NCBI GenBank assembly: GCA_004123355.1
Contig: SCHM01000007.1
Span: 1,116,001-1,180,000, forward strand
Direction: 5' to 3'
Source of the DNA: Amphirosellinia nigrospora
Taxonomy: Eukaryota > Ascomycota > Sordariomycetes > Xylariales > Xylariaceae
DNA: 64,000 nucleotides
Translations under genes and position numbers: made by a program
Notes under the pieces: model-generated
Seen by the model: the letters and a program-made list of their open reading frames with translations, nothing else
Told to the model about the DNA's origin: nothing
Database searches by the model: none
Shown here: positions 25,166 to 36,791 of the stretch, in pieces
How positions within the stretch are numbered: position 1 is the first letter of the stretch
How the letters are laid out: every line of letters starts with the position of its first letter

Positions 25166-25582
25166 CGTCGTTTTTATCCCGTGAGATAAATGCATTGACA
25201 AAGTGAACTTTGGCGTTTGAAATTTCAAACGTTGAGTAAGCCCACTATAGCCCATTAAAAAATTAGAGACCGTGAGTACGTAGGTACTTGTGGCTGTTCT
25301 ATTGTTACTCTGGCTCTACGACAAATTACGACTATTGAAACTTATAGTGCAGTGCGGGAAATCAAGAACTTAGGTTTTTCTCTATTTGCTAGGTACCTGC
25401 AGAACTAACAAAAACACCGAAAACATATAATACAAGATGATGTCGTATAGACATCTTCTAGGAGACAGTGTCTTGAAGACAGTGTCACCTTTTTTGTCGA
25501 CTGATAGGACTCCCGAGGGTCCCCTCAAGACATGGTCTCAATCAATGTAAACCTATTCGGTCTGGTAATCTGCTAACCTTTT
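25166..25582. other. Intergenic, no gene seen
   Basis: Contains a perfect 18-base palindrome CGTTTGAAATTTCAAACG (about 25,211-25,228) and a near-duplicated AGACAGTGTC word (about 25,463 and 25,477). Otherwise nothing recognisable. Confidence 0.5.
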
Positions 25583-26790
25583 CTATCCTTCCTTTCGCCG
25601 CATGCCTTCCTTGTGTAGCAGATCAGCTAGGCGATCGCGCTCAGTTCGATTAGCGTCAGTAGGCTGGGCGAAGTACCGTTTCGACGCAGCAGTGTACTCG
25701 GCTAAGAAAGATGCTGGCGTATTTGGTACAGTGTCCTGCGCATTGTTGATGGGCTGAGGCTGACCCTCATCTTGGATCCGGGCTGGGGCTGAATATTCTT
25801 GATGGTGCAAGGAGATGTTGGATAATGTCGGGCCTGCGAATCTCAGAGGTGGGTTGGTTGTCGCTCTCGCGCTAGTGTGTGGAGCTGTGCAAAAGGCAGG
25901 GCTACTTGGTTGTCTAACTTCTACCCGAGAGAAATGCGACGTTGGCGATGATGTTAGGTCTATGGATGGCGTTGGCTGGCTCGAGAGTGATATGCTCGAA
26001 TGTGAGGAGGGAGTGGCAGCCGAAGACCGCAAAAACGCCGGAGAGAGTTGCATTCCGCGGAATGACGGGGAATAGGTATCCGCGTTGGCGGAATTTATCA
26101 CGGTGGGCGTAGGAGCTATTTAATTGTTCTGTGGCTGCTCGAAGGTGTCTGATCGTGCCGAAATCGAGAAGGCAATGAGTGTGCTGGTAGTTCGACCGGA
26201 GGGCTTGAGCTGAGATGGTGTGTTCCTATCTTGGATGTTGGCACAAACCTCCAGTCATAAGAAAAGAGGATACGAAGGAGCAACGCCAAACATACAGGAA
26301 AGTTGTAATTATGATTGTGAAAGAATCTTAACTAACCTCGGCGCTGTGGAGTCTGCGCACGCAGAGAAGACCAAGACGAGATATCAGGAGATAGGTTCCG
26401 CGCCTGGAGCCAATTGGAAACCTGTGTGGTGGTCATTGGAGTCTCCGGGCGAGAAATATCCGCCGGCCAATGTCGAATACCGAAATTATTGACGTCGTAC
26501 AGGCTCGCGATATCGGCATACTTCACCACATCATATACCTTAGTACGCAGGAGGTTGAGTAAATGCCCATGTCCGATGTCAATGGCGTCTTGGATTTCGA
26601 GAGCTATGATCAACGGCTTGACGAAAGCATTGGAGGTCGTGAAGTTGTCCAGAAGGACTAGGGTATCAGGCGAGATGTCTAAGCCAGCTATAACCCGGAG
26701 AGTGGTAAGAGAGCAATCAGAACACCATTTGACGTCTCGAAATGCAGGCTGACCACAAACCATGCTAGCCGTGTTTTTCGAATGAACCAT
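25583..26790 (-). CDS. Hypothetical protein, two exons, 328 aa
   Basis: Exon 1 runs 26,790-26,337 and exon 2 runs 26,115-25,583; joined they give 987 bases, exactly 329 codons including the stop. The start ATG has a good fungal context (CAAAATGG). The intron begins GTTAGT at 26,336 and ends AATAG at 26,116; at 221 bases it is long for a fungus, so a further small exon cannot be excluded. The N-terminal half looks globular (WCSDCSLTTLRVIAGLD, LLDNFTTSNAFVKPLI, HGHLLNLLRTKVYDVV). After PQRR the C-terminal half is low-complexity, rich in Ser, Pro and Thr, and ends in a charged stretch (ERDRLADLLHKEGMRRKEG). I do not recognise a family. No stop interrupts the model, which is unusual in this window. 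Confidence 0.6.
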
Positions 26791-26797
26791 TTTGAGT

Positions 26798-26935
26798 TAT
26801 CAAAATTCAGTGGTCCGGGATTGGTGATGTGAGAGGTAGGGAAGTGAATACTCTTCTGTGACGATCTGGTTATCAAAATTCGGTGGTCAGGGATTTGTGA
26901 TATGAGAGACAGGGGAGAAGAAGTGACTCGTACAT
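26798..26935. repeat. Tandem duplication upstream of the hypothetical gene
   Basis: Two units of about 70 bases, each containing GTTATCAAAATTC-GTGGTC and GATATGAGAGACAGGG or its variant, lie just 5' of the start codon at 26,790. They fall in the likely promoter or 5' leader of that minus-strand gene. Confidence 0.65.
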
Positions 26936-27245
26936 AGAATGCAATTTAAAACCAAGCCTAATGCAAGGATGCCTGAGGGAGTTTTGACAAACGTATTAGG
27001 TTGTTCTGCCATTCTGCTGATGTCACATAATCATTTACGACGGCCTCATCGAGGTGAATTGAATATAAAGAGCAACTAAGAAAAGCAGTTTCAATGTCTC
27101 GATCCTTTACGAGCTGTTGCATAAAAGCGGTAAAATGTCTGTTTGCAAGGTAGCTTCAATATAAGCCTGATGCCTCGTTTTGCCCTCACAGTTCACAGGA
27201 GGATTTTGCGATCGAAGTAAAAGCGCCCGGTGGCACCTGTTAGTA
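26936..27245. other. Intergenic, no gene seen
   Basis: Normal base composition, with no open frame or repeat that I can support. Confidence 0.4.
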
Positions 27246-27456
27246 AGATAAGTGGGTGGGCTACGGGCCGACCCCTCACGGGCCGGCTTTTATATGGGAA
27301 ATCTACTAGTTCAACACCTTGTATAAAAGTGGACATTGTTACTAAAAATAAGGGGCTAGTATATTAAATTATAGAAAAATCAGGACTTTAAAAAAAAAAG
27401 TTTATTATTTATTTATTTTTAAATAATTGTCAGGAAATCACTGTATATAGCACATA

Positions 27457-28050
27457 AGTTACGCTTCACACACTCGAAGAGACAAGGCTCCAGCATAGTG
27501 GTATATTGCATATGAAATCTACAGATAAAGTAGGAAGGAAGGAAGGTCTAAGTCTACGTTACAAGTGTGCCTGCTGGTTCCTACCTAGTGGTGATCCGTG
27601 GCTTAGTCAATTACTGATGTAAGCTGCAGATCTGGTACTAGGTATGGTGTTGTATTGTGGACAAAGGGTTTCGGTGCCCTGTGTCCTGTGGCTATGTATT
27701 TATACACCTAATTACAGTGGGGCAAGTCATGGTGCAAAGACCTGTCAGAATTAACCACTAGACCAAATAACCAAAAGATTGGCTGCAGTACTGCTTATTT
27801 GATTGATTCCAATTAACTGTATATATCTAACAAGACCTGCTTGCCGGGCAACCATTCACTGTGGCGCCCATTACCTGGGTGCCACACAGGTGCCACACAA
27901 GCAGCTGCTTAAATACTCGCGTGCAGTGGGGCAGGTGCATTCACTGCGAGTGCCTGCCTTCATTCACTGCAAGTGGCAGTTACTGCAAGTGGAGATTACG
28001 GGTGCTGTGGCTAGTGGGGCACAGCCACCAGAGCCTGCAGATCCGTAACT
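27457..28050 (+). mobile_element. AGTTACG-ended element, long form (594 bp), TSD ACATA
   Basis: Starts AGTTACGCTTCACACAC and ends GCAGATCCGTAACT, like 18,270-18,562, with perfect flanks ACATA (27,452-56 and 28,051-55). Its first about 115 and last about 150 bases match the short form. The middle about 325 bases (27,572-27,897) are absent from the short form, so either this copy gained a segment or the other lost one. It is nested inside the TA-flanked element. Confidence 0.8.
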
Positions 28051-28437
28051 ACATATACGACACTGGTCAGGTATAGCAGCGAAAATGGACCGTTACGGTC
28101 ACGAAACCAGCAATACTCCTATATCGAGAAGTTGATAACTTGAGGAAGAAAAGCCACCTCTGCAGCCCTTTCTTCTACAGTGATGTCAGATATTAACGAT
28201 GTCATGCAGTAGTGTGTAGATTGTGTTGTATTGATGTTCTTCTTGTGTAGCGAAGACGCGTGTTCTCTGCAGAATTGTATGGGGGACCCAGTCTTCCTGA
28301 CATGGGGCCTACATAGTGCCCCCATATGGTCACTATATCGGCTAACCTCATATCCCTTATATTTGACAACAGCCACAGGAATTGCGGGTGTGTGCACAGC
28401 CACTTGGCTGGCCACCTGATAGAACCCCAAGGGGTCT

Positions 28438-28575
28438 GTGTTGCCAGGTGCTTCCCCCTGCGCTCCGCGCAGGGAAGCCACTGGCAACACCTGTATCTAG
28501 ATAGACAGCTGGCACACTGCCAGTCAGAGAATCTATCATTAGATCCACTGCGTGGATCTAATGATAGATTCTCTT
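28438..28575. repeat. Two strong hairpins, including a perfect 23-base-arm palindrome
   Basis: At 28,526-28,574 two 23-base arms (AGAGAATCTATC...) are exact inverted copies around a 3-base loop TGC. Just upstream, about 28,438-28,489, GTTGCCAG ... CTGGCAAC encloses a second hairpin CCCTGCGC ... GCGCAGGG. The sequence right of the palindrome (CTCTTCCTTC-AATCAAGCTTT) is repeated at about 55,712-55,760. Confidence 0.8.
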
Positions 28576-28992
28576 CCTTCTTAATCAAGCTTTACTTTAC
28601 AACCCATATTATTCTTCTCACCACCACCCGTAACTATAGCTTAAAAAATATAATTTAAAAAAATAAAATTCAATTTAAAAATAAAGAAATTATAAATATA
28701 ATTTTACTATTTTTTTATTTAAAGCCCCGGTTCTTTCATAATTTAATATACTAGCCCCTTATTTTTAGTAACAATGTCCACTTTTATACAAGGGTGTTGA
28801 ACTAGTAGATTTCCCATATAAAAAGCCGGCCCGTGAGGGTCGGCCCGTAGCCCACCCACTTATCTTAGATGCCAATGATTCTATTGCATTTCAATGTATG
28901 ATTGGTGCTCTAAGATAATGCAACTAGCTAGTAACAAAATACCTAACCTTGCCTAACTTACTCCTAAACTTAATTACCTCTTAGCTGCTGTA

Positions 28993-29244
28993 GGTTTGTA
29001 CAGGTCTCCAGGATGATAATCGTGTAGCGCGGCGCTAGGGCTTGTACTGGCAGGGAATTTTTGGTAGGAATTTTGCTATGTCTACTTATCGACCAGGGGC
29101 TATGAAGTGGCAAAAGGCTTCGAGACTGATCAACAGCTATGTTTCTACTTGAATTCATATAACAGCCTCGTGAGTAGCAGTACTCTTGCTCTTCTAGTTT
29201 TAGCATGGCGCTACACGATTATCATCCTGGGGACCTGTACAAAC
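28993..29244. mobile_element. Foldback MITE, 252 bp, TA flanks
   Basis: The ends are inverted copies for about 45 bases: GGTTTGTACAGGTCTCC at the left, GTTTGTACAGGTCCCC reversed from the right, continuing through GATGATAATCGTGTAGCG. TA is on both sides (28,991-92 and 29,245-46). There is no coding content. It fits a Tc1/mariner-type non-autonomous element. Confidence 0.75.
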
Positions 29245-29246
29245 TA

Positions 29247-30352
29247 GGTTCGGATCCGTCACGTTCCTAAAACTCGATACATAACAACATTAGGGCGAGG
29301 GGGGTGTCCTAGAAGACGATCCCGTGACTGTCGCGAACTTGGGACTCGAATAGCCATGACAGTCTTAGAGCCCCGTAACGGTTTCTAAATTTCTGAGATC
29401 GTCTAGATTTATGTCACCATGTTGGCTATTCGAGACCGCTTTTGGCCCCCCTGCCTCAGCAGCGCACCGGCAAGTTTTACTAGTGTTCGCGGCGGTGGCA
29501 CATGCATGGATCGGCGTTGCCAAGCCGCCCAATCCAAGCTTACTGCCTCTAGGGCTTATCCGGTTCCGAAGCGTTGGGACGGCTCGTGCAATCACAGATT
29601 AGCGCATATGCAACCCTGCGTGATCTTGCATGCCAACGTTTTCGTGTGACTTGTGTATGACTTAGTTTACTTTCAGGGCGAATCATCTACGCTAAACATC
29701 TGTTGGCAGCACCACGGCTTGGAGGCAAAGGTATGGGAAACAGGCGGGCCGAATTACCCATTGTAGGTACCCTAGTGCTAACTTCGTCCGCCACTCCATG
29801 CAGACACCAGTTCAACACTAGTCAGTGGAGTAGTGGTGTTAAGGGAGATTGAGAAACCAATAGAAACCTCCTTTCTAGCATGCTAGCAGGCCGGCCTATG
29901 CCTGCTTTTGACATCGGTGCGGCATTTTCCTCACTTTATAAACCTGGGTATTTTATCTGGCTGCGTGTTCTTGATTTGCTGGGGTATCGGCGATCTTTGC
30001 TGCTTTATAATAGGATATTGGTACGGACCTGCTATACATCCCCTGAGAGGTATGGTTAGTACGTAGAAGGGGGTTTTTTGATTTGCCGATCACAATAGGA
30101 TGATCAGCAGGTATTCGTTAGGGAGGCTTGCGAATGCTCCCACCACTATGCAGAGATAGACGTCCAAATAGTAATCGACTAATAATAACTGAGGAACTAG
30201 ACCGGACGAGTGACTACTTAAGATACAGAGGATATTTATTGTTATATAGACATAGCGAGAGGAAGAGTGTCCGCTCTTGGTCATGAGACTGGATCCATAG
30301 GATCTAAGAGATAATAGGATATAAAATGCTCGAACCTTATACTTTTCCACTG
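29247..30352. other. No recognisable gene
   Basis: Several open frames of 60-86 codons overlap on both strands (for example 29,365-29,602), but none shows motifs or a family I know. Probably relic DNA. Confidence 0.4.
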
Positions 30353-31520
30353 CTACTGCTGTCCTATCTCATACGACTTTTGTGTCATTTGAACTTTCCT
30401 TCGTCTTAAGCATTTTCGCATTTTGTGCTCATAGACAACTTTAGCCTGTGGATAAAACTTGACCCGGGATTTTTTCCTTCTTTCTTGAGTATGTTTGTAG
30501 AGGTGATCGAGCCAGTTATGTCGGCGATTGAATGATTTGTTGCAGAAATACAGAGAAAGCAAACTCGGCGAGGCCATGGCATCTATGAGTTTGTTTAGTC
30601 AAGGCTGTTAAAAAACGGTAGGGCACAATCAATACATTGATAGATGTCGGATTAAATGCTCTGGTCTTGCCCATCCAAGCCTGTTACACTTAGGGTCGAG
30701 GCAATTGAACTGCTTCTGGGACGATGAACTCTCCTGGTTATAGTTTAGGGCGTGTTCCGGTCTAGACGGCGGTGAAAAGTCCATGTACTCCACGGATCTG
30801 TCGAGGCACTCTCTCTACCTGGAACAGTTGTCTCAACACTTGATGCCATATCTACCTCAAAATTTTGCTTGAAGTTGCGGGGAAATCCTGCAGGCTCTGC
30901 AGGCTCTGCAGCTTCTGCTATATCGTTCTACAACAAGGCAGGTTAGCCCAACCCATTGATGTTATGCCAACTGTAGTATGCAAGTGACGCAACCTGGTAT
31001 TTACGTTATACAAGAGAGCTGCTGCTGCTAATGAGTCCAAGGTCGCTCTTTTGAGATCCGCTCTCGGAACTGATGGCGTAATGGGTTCTTATATACCATC
31101 TCTACTAATATAGAGTAGCGCCTGATTGTGTTGATCGTAGTCCTCTCCTTCACGGCTCGCCTCCTGTAGCTTATATACGTCAGCAACAAACATATACGTA
31201 AACATCCTTTCGGCAACTTACAAGGTGGAGCATGTCGGTAGGTGGTATGTTTCTCAGGTGCATCTTCAAACGTGCCCAGAACAATTGCCGGTTTTCTTTT
31301 ATCGCAGTCTCATGATCTTGCAATTGCTGCATCTCACTCTGAATGTCTCTGTAGTCTTAAGATGAAGGCAATTTTGCCTGATTAGTACGCTGCGACTCAA
31401 TATTTTCAAGCTCCGTCACCCACCGTATCCAATCTTCGCAATAGCCCTCGAACGTGACCCTGTCCGGTGGGAAGGAACATCGTGTTCCCGCCATTTTTAG
31501 GGTTTAACAGAGTAGAGCAC
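30353..31520 (-). pseudogene. Unidentified gene relic with a C2H2 finger-like patch
   Basis: Minus-strand reading gives coding-like stretches: about 31,480-31,220 reads FEGYCEDWIRWVTELENI, then QQLQDHETAIKENRQLFW and LKMHLRNIPPTDMLH. Further on, 30,577-30,353 reads CNKSFNRRHNWLDHLYKHT, which has the Cys-x12-His-x3-His spacing of a C2H2 zinc finger but lacks the first Cys. The pieces lie in different frames with stops between them, so this is at best a broken gene, and the two pieces may not belong together. Family not recognised. Confidence 0.35.
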
Positions 31521-31759
31521 TGGATAACATACACGCTTGGGTTCTGCCTAGGATTTTCCATCGAGACGAAAATCCAAAACCTATGAATAGAAACCATACG
31601 TCTTTAAATACAGGCCGGTCCTATGAACTCAGTTTGCCGAAATAAGGGAGGAAGGAAGGGTAGAATACGGACAATCCCTCATAGATTATACTTTCTCTTG
31701 TAGAGTGGCGTGTTTCCGTAGGTGTCCTACCTTTGTCGCCCGTCATCGACAATGACAAT

Positions 31760-31933
31760 TGTCACGGAGATCTGCAGGGGTTAAAAAGCCATATATTGTG
31801 TGTGTGGGCGCAGAGCAGTCTGACTGCCCTGTGCCCTCTATATACAACCTAACCTCCGAAGATCCACCATATGGGTCTATATACCCCTTGGGAATAGCTT
31901 CATCTAGGGGGCAGTATCCACTTTACCGTGATA
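31760..31933 (+). mobile_element. TGTCACGG-ended short element, 174 bp, TSD ACAAT
   Basis: Starts TGTCACGGAGATCTGCAGG and ends CCACTTTACCGTGA-A. ACAAT is on both sides (31,755-59 and 31,934-38). The same family is at 58,892-59,035, which lacks a middle segment present here. A word GGTCTATATACCCC lies near the centre-right. MITE or small solo LTR. Confidence 0.8.
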
Positions 31934-32600
31934 ACAATAGCCGGCACAATAACTCTCACTTTGGAACATATACTATTATGTGTATTTGGATCAACCAGCA
32001 TCGACCTTATTCTTTTTCAGAATAGGACTCTAGGAAGTAGTTTTATAACTATTAAGAGTATTTGGAAAACACCTAAATTTGTTTCTATTTCATCTTTATT
32101 ATGCTAACTATTGTAGTAAACCTTGATCTAAAGGTATATTTTGGGGATGTAGATGCAATTGCGAAATCCTGCTGTAGCAGTGTTGCCTGGTGGGGGGAAT
32201 ACAGCGCAAGAGGGGGCCCGTCGCGCTCAAGAATCCTCAGGTACCTACGGATTGTAGCCGCAATTACGGCGGTGATAGTCGGACTGATTGAGGAGGAGTC
32301 CTAGAACTACACGACCTCTATACTCTTGTGTGCTGCAATGATGGCTTAACGGCAAGCGTACACGACGCACAATACACAGATAGATTGATATAGTTATTGA
32401 TAGTAACGTAGTTCTCACAACGTCACTCTAGCTATTTGTAGAAAGATCCTTCATCCTCGAGAGAAACCATTCATAGGATATACCAAGCGGGCATTGGTGA
32501 AGGCGTCTTAATCCTGGCTCTATGCTCCGTAGCCGGAAGAGCCGATTCTGCCGACTTTTTTCGGACTGATGCGAAACAACGACCTCTTCTTTAGTAGCTA
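31934..32600. other. No recognisable gene
   Basis: Open frames of 67-90 codons on both strands, none recognisable. The minus-strand ones may be the decayed tail of the polyketide synthase relic that follows. Confidence 0.4.
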
Positions 32601-32639
32601 ACAAGGGATGTATAGAATCAATGCTAGAGCTTGTATCCC

Positions 32640-35230
32640 TATAGTACGATACAGATAGTTCTGTCGATAACGTCACCGAGCTCAAAAATGTGGCACACAT
32701 TCAAGGTCAAGTTTTCAAAGGTTACCTCAAGATCTTCTAGAGAAAAGGTCTGTGAATGAAACGACCGGAGTAGACAGTTTGGGTCCCTTAATGTATCAGG
32801 GATCTCCGACACATCTCCACCAAATGCTAGTATCATATAGCCACAAATATTGTCTAGTTAACAGCCGATAACCACAGTCTGAAGACCATAAGATAAGACC
32901 TTGCTAATCCAGGAGTCGTTTTTGAAAATTGTTGTCCAAAGTCTGATATGCTGTAGCTGTCGGGGTGTGAAGGCTCCACTGGCGCCCTTATGCGTGACTA
33001 AGAAGCTGATCTATCGTGTGCATTCTTCAGCAAAGCCTCGTTCAATTACCAGTAGCTAACAAGAGAAATTCATCAAAGTCTTGCCGATTATCGACCATTC
33101 ACAACAAACACTAGTTAGCGCCTGGCCAGACTTCATGATACTCTCCTCAAACTTCCGGTAACATAGCAAACCTAGTCGCATTCTAGAATATTGCGCTCCC
33201 CGTCCGGTGAAGATGAAAGCCAAGCCCAGCTTCTCCGAGGAACATTGGTGGGGCTTTCAACTGGTATTGAGACAGACTCGTCTTTTGTGATCACATCGCT
33301 CAAGGGTTCTATAACGGCATACGTACGTCAAGGCAATTGGGCTCGGCGTGCGGCCAAGGTATAAGCAAGCCGATCAAGGTTTTCGCTGCTAATACCAACA
33401 ACCCCCTCACGGTAATAATAAATCTGGTAAGAATCAGTCATTCAGGGTAGCGCAACCTTGTCACTGGTGCTAAATAGGGGCAGCTCAAGAAATTGCAACT
33501 ACCCATTTGTTTTATAGCCATGGGTGTCACAAGACTTCTTAGGTGGCTTATCAGGCGTAGCCACATTGTGGTGATGATTCGTAAGGCCCCGGCTTTGTAC
33601 GTAAGAGAAGGCATCATCGAGAATGACGTGGGAGTTAGTGCCCCCAGACCCGAAAGAATTGATTGAAGCTCGACGAACTCCTGACGTTGGCCATCAGATG
33701 CATTTCATGGGCACTTATTTGTCTATTAAAACTAAACATTGCTAAGTACCCAATATAGTACCAGGATCTAATTATCGGCAGAGGGTATGACATTGACTCA
33801 TCATTGATCCCGGCTTTACCGTGCCTTTGCTTCCCTCAATGTCAAAGAAACTTGCATCAATATCGGGGTCAGTCTTTCGAACGGAGCATTTGGTGAGATT
33901 ACTCCTTTCTCAAGAACCAGGACGGAATTGAAACTGCCAGCTAGGCTACTGGCTGCTTCAAGGTGGCTGATGTTTGCTTTGATTGAAACCCTACGCCATA
34001 TTTATAAGCCGATTGCAAAATAACTAAGGTTAGTACTTACACATAAATAGGCCTTTGAGGAGACCGAAACTTGCGAAACACACTGCGACAGCTTTTATTT
34101 AGATGGGGTCTCTGACCGGGGTCCTAGTTCCTACTTTGCGAGTCAGAACAACTGCCGTGTGGCTATAATTAATACTCACCATGTGCCTCGAAGTATCCAG
34201 CCCGATCGACCCGAGCCCTACTTTCCCGTAGAGATGACGGATAAAGCTACCTTGGGCCTCAACACTGGACTGAATTATGCCGAGAGTTATACTGTCTTGG
34301 TTGGACGCTCTGTTGGATCGCATCACTAAGAGGCTTGGTGAAGAAGGCAACAATACCTTCGCCACGCATAACTGTTAGCTCTAGTATCGAAGCTATAACA
34401 AAGGCCGTCAGGAGATAATGCATTGATGTTGGACATCAACATAGTAAATTCTAGAGTGAGGAGCACGTCGGTCTCCAAAATAAGACCCTATTAGGCAAAA
34501 TAAATCGGCTATAGAAAAGAAAATGACCTATTCGGCTAACTAACTACTATAGCATCTTATAACATCTGGTTCGACATTGCTTGAATTGCGATATCGAGGG
34601 CCGAGTCACTATAAACGCTTGGACCTTTCGATTTGAAATGCCAGCTAATTCTGTTGGCCAAAATAGAGCATGCAATGCCTGTCACCGCTTGTCGGAATGC
34701 TATAATTATCTATGACTTTCGCCACCATACCCTGATAGTCATCTGAGAAAAATGATGCATGTTATACCGCAGTGCGACTGCCCCGGCTATCTTCAATAGG
34801 CACACCGGACATCTCGTTAGAGATGCGGGCTTCAAGAAGGCTTAGCTTTTGTACAGTGGTTCTCACTATACTTTCTCAAGGGTATGATAAACAGTTTTTT
34901 AAGCCAACGATGCTGCGGGTCCATTGCTTTAGCCTCCTTGAGGGAGGTAGAGAAGAAAGGTGCATTAAAGGCACCGGGGTTATCTTATATGAAGAAGCTA
35001 GATACTAACTAGGTTTGGTTTCGCCACGCTCATGAAACGGATCGAGATTAATGCAAGTCTCAGGCTATTTGGTCATCAAATTCTTTTGATGTTCCAGGGT
35101 AGACCGCAAGTCGGACTCATTAATTGCTTTCCTACGATAACAAAGTTCCCGTGCCCATCGTGAGCGGCTTGATCTGGGTCACCGTCAAAACAGCCGTCGC
35201 AAATAGAGTATTGTGGGCGAGGTGGTGTCA
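32640..35230 (-). pseudogene. Type I (highly reducing type) polyketide synthase relic, KS and AT parts
   Basis: Type I polyketide synthases are large multidomain enzymes that build polyketides from acyl-CoA units. On the minus strand, pieces of the ketosynthase appear in the right order from about 35,100 downward: GAFNAPFFSTSLKEAKAM and DPQHRW (about 34,900-34,980), DYQGMVAKVIDNY (about 34,730), a part ending PVRDPI (34,100), SIKANISHLEAASSLAGS and EKGVISPNAPFER (about 33,880-33,990), and [18 protein letters not shown] (about 33,610-33,680). The linker LAYTLAARRAQLP (about 33,340) and a decayed start of the acyltransferase follow near 33,200. Later domains are not recognised. The gene is broken by many interruptions and is a fossil. 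No other cluster gene was recognised beside it. Confidence 0.8.
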
Positions 35231-35500
35231 GGGTATTTGGTCATAGTGACCCCATGGGTAGATCTAGTAGACCTTCGTATATATATGACTGTAACCCCCT
35301 TATATTGGGAGGTTCAGGAATTAATAGATCACTCTATTAAGCCCTAACTACGTCCCTGGTTGCGAGCAGGTCTCTCTATTCACACTGGAGCACAGTCACC
35401 TGACAGATGGACACGTATACGCCCGCCGGATAAGCTCGCCACAAATACAACACTACACAGACAAGTCCTCCACTTAGCCAACAACTAAGAGTTTACTTGC
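35231..35500. other. No recognisable gene
   Basis: Lies between the polyketide synthase relic and the short element at 35,501; no feature seen. Confidence 0.4.
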
Positions 35501-35723
35501 TGTCACGTATTTATGGATACGATCTAGCATAGGAAGAGAACCAGTGCACTCTCCAGAGGGGCTCAAGTAAAATGTATTCAGATGATCTCAAATAGAAGTT
35601 CTATATACGTGGGATAAGTGTGTCATGATCCTATATATACCTAACAGGTAAGTGATCATTCGGACTATAGTTAGGGCGAGCCCCAGTCCCTGGGGCTCAC
35701 CGTAGACTCACTTATCCGTGACA
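35501..35723 (+). mobile_element. TGTCACG-ended short element, 223 bp, TSD CTTGC
   Basis: A close copy of 23,871-24,085: starts TGTCACGTATTTATGG and ends ACTTATCCGTGACA, with perfect flanks CTTGC (35,496-35,500 and 35,724-28). Confidence 0.85.
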
Positions 35724-35817
35724 CTTGCTAAGTCTGTCGCTAGTCCTAACTCCCATCTCTTATCACGGTTGTGTCTTAGCCGGTTTCCTTCTTCATCAAA
35801 TTGGAAGTAGCATAACA

Positions 35818-36790
35818 CTATGTAACGTCGAGCTCAAAGCCTAGGCCGTATGCCGAAAACGGGCCGTTTAAAACAAGGTCGGGTTGGTCAATGAAGAGGG
35901 GTCGAAGGCGCTGCGTGTCGTGTTTTTTCGGTCGGACGAAGCGTGTGATAGCAGGATTTCGGTAATCTGTCGGGTCGCATACGAGGCTGAATTTGACGCC
36001 TATAGAGGGAGGGACTTCATAGGTAAAGCCAGACAATTTAACGCAATCCTTTTTGCCTATTAGCATGCTGAGCCTCTTTTCTTTGGGGACTGGACATCTG
36101 ATAAGTATTAATTTACTGAGGAGAACTTCAGCACGCGAACTCGGCACCAACTCTGTCTCTTCAGCACCATACCGGATCGTCTGCAGTGCTATCATGACGT
36201 ATTGACACTTTGAGCTGGCAAAGGGTCTCGTATGGTATATACAGCACTGCTGCCTGCGACGGTAGAGGCCAGGCAGAGTCATGCTCTGCCAGGAATACAT
36301 AACGGACTTTGGCAGGCCGTTCCCGCTTGATCCCCTGTATATTTGACAATTCCACAAATTCACTGACTACACGCCGAAGCCGAGGACTAAGATAGCTACC
36401 GCCGCAAAAAGTAACGGCAACGTTCTTCCCTAGTAGTACTAACCGCCGGATCTTTATCCAGAACACTTCTAAACTTCGCATGAAAGCGGTCTGGAAAGCC
36501 CGACGAAAGTGTTCGGGCATAATAAGGCCGGATTTGCGGCAATCTGTTCCCTATCAATTCCAGCGGTTTCGGCACCCCATCGGGATCTAGCAGCATGTTG
36601 TCTGGGGTCAAGGTAAGGCTTCTTTTCTTCAAAGACCTTAATGAAATGGTCAGTTTCCTCGGGCAACCAACATTGCGTTAAGTCATTTCAGATTAGCATT
36701 CCGATGGCTTCGTTGGATGAATGGCTGCCACCTAAAGGCCCTGATGACAAGTTAACACACGTTAGCAATTGACTCCGGTGCACAAGGTCG
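35818..36790 (-). pseudogene. Unidentified coding relic
   Basis: A 181-codon minus-strand frame (36,363-35,818) ends VLNGPFSAYGLGFELDVT. Overlapping frames upstream (about 36,666-36,160) read LPEETDHFIKVFEEKKPYL, then IRPYYARTLSSGFPDRF and EFVELSNIQGIKRERPAK. The coding-like pieces shift frame, so the gene is broken or has introns I cannot place. It abuts the LINE at about 36,790. I do not recognise the family. Confidence 0.4.
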
Positions 36791-36791
36791 G

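Larger units (their letters stand above)
27246..28865. mobile_element. Composite TIR element, 1,620 bp, TA target duplication
   Basis: The ends are inverted copies for about 125 bases, starting AGATAAGTGGGTGGGC and running through CGGCTTTTATATGGG to GGGGCTAGTATATTAAAT. TA flanks both sides, which fits the Tc1/mariner group. No transposase frame is visible. The interior holds an AGTTACG-ended element (27,457-28,050), a hairpin-rich part (28,440-28,575) and two AT-rich pockets just inside the repeats. It is either a non-autonomous element loaded with later insertions or one that picked up host DNA. Confidence 0.8.

Noticed and set aside
29365-29602. Overlapping 63-76-codon frames on both strands
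   Set aside because: Mutually overlapping frames with no motif or neighbour support; neither can be preferred.
36160-36666. RNA-dependent RNA polymerase fragment
   Set aside because: A loose resemblance in overall layout only; no catalytic motif was found, so it is left as unidentified.
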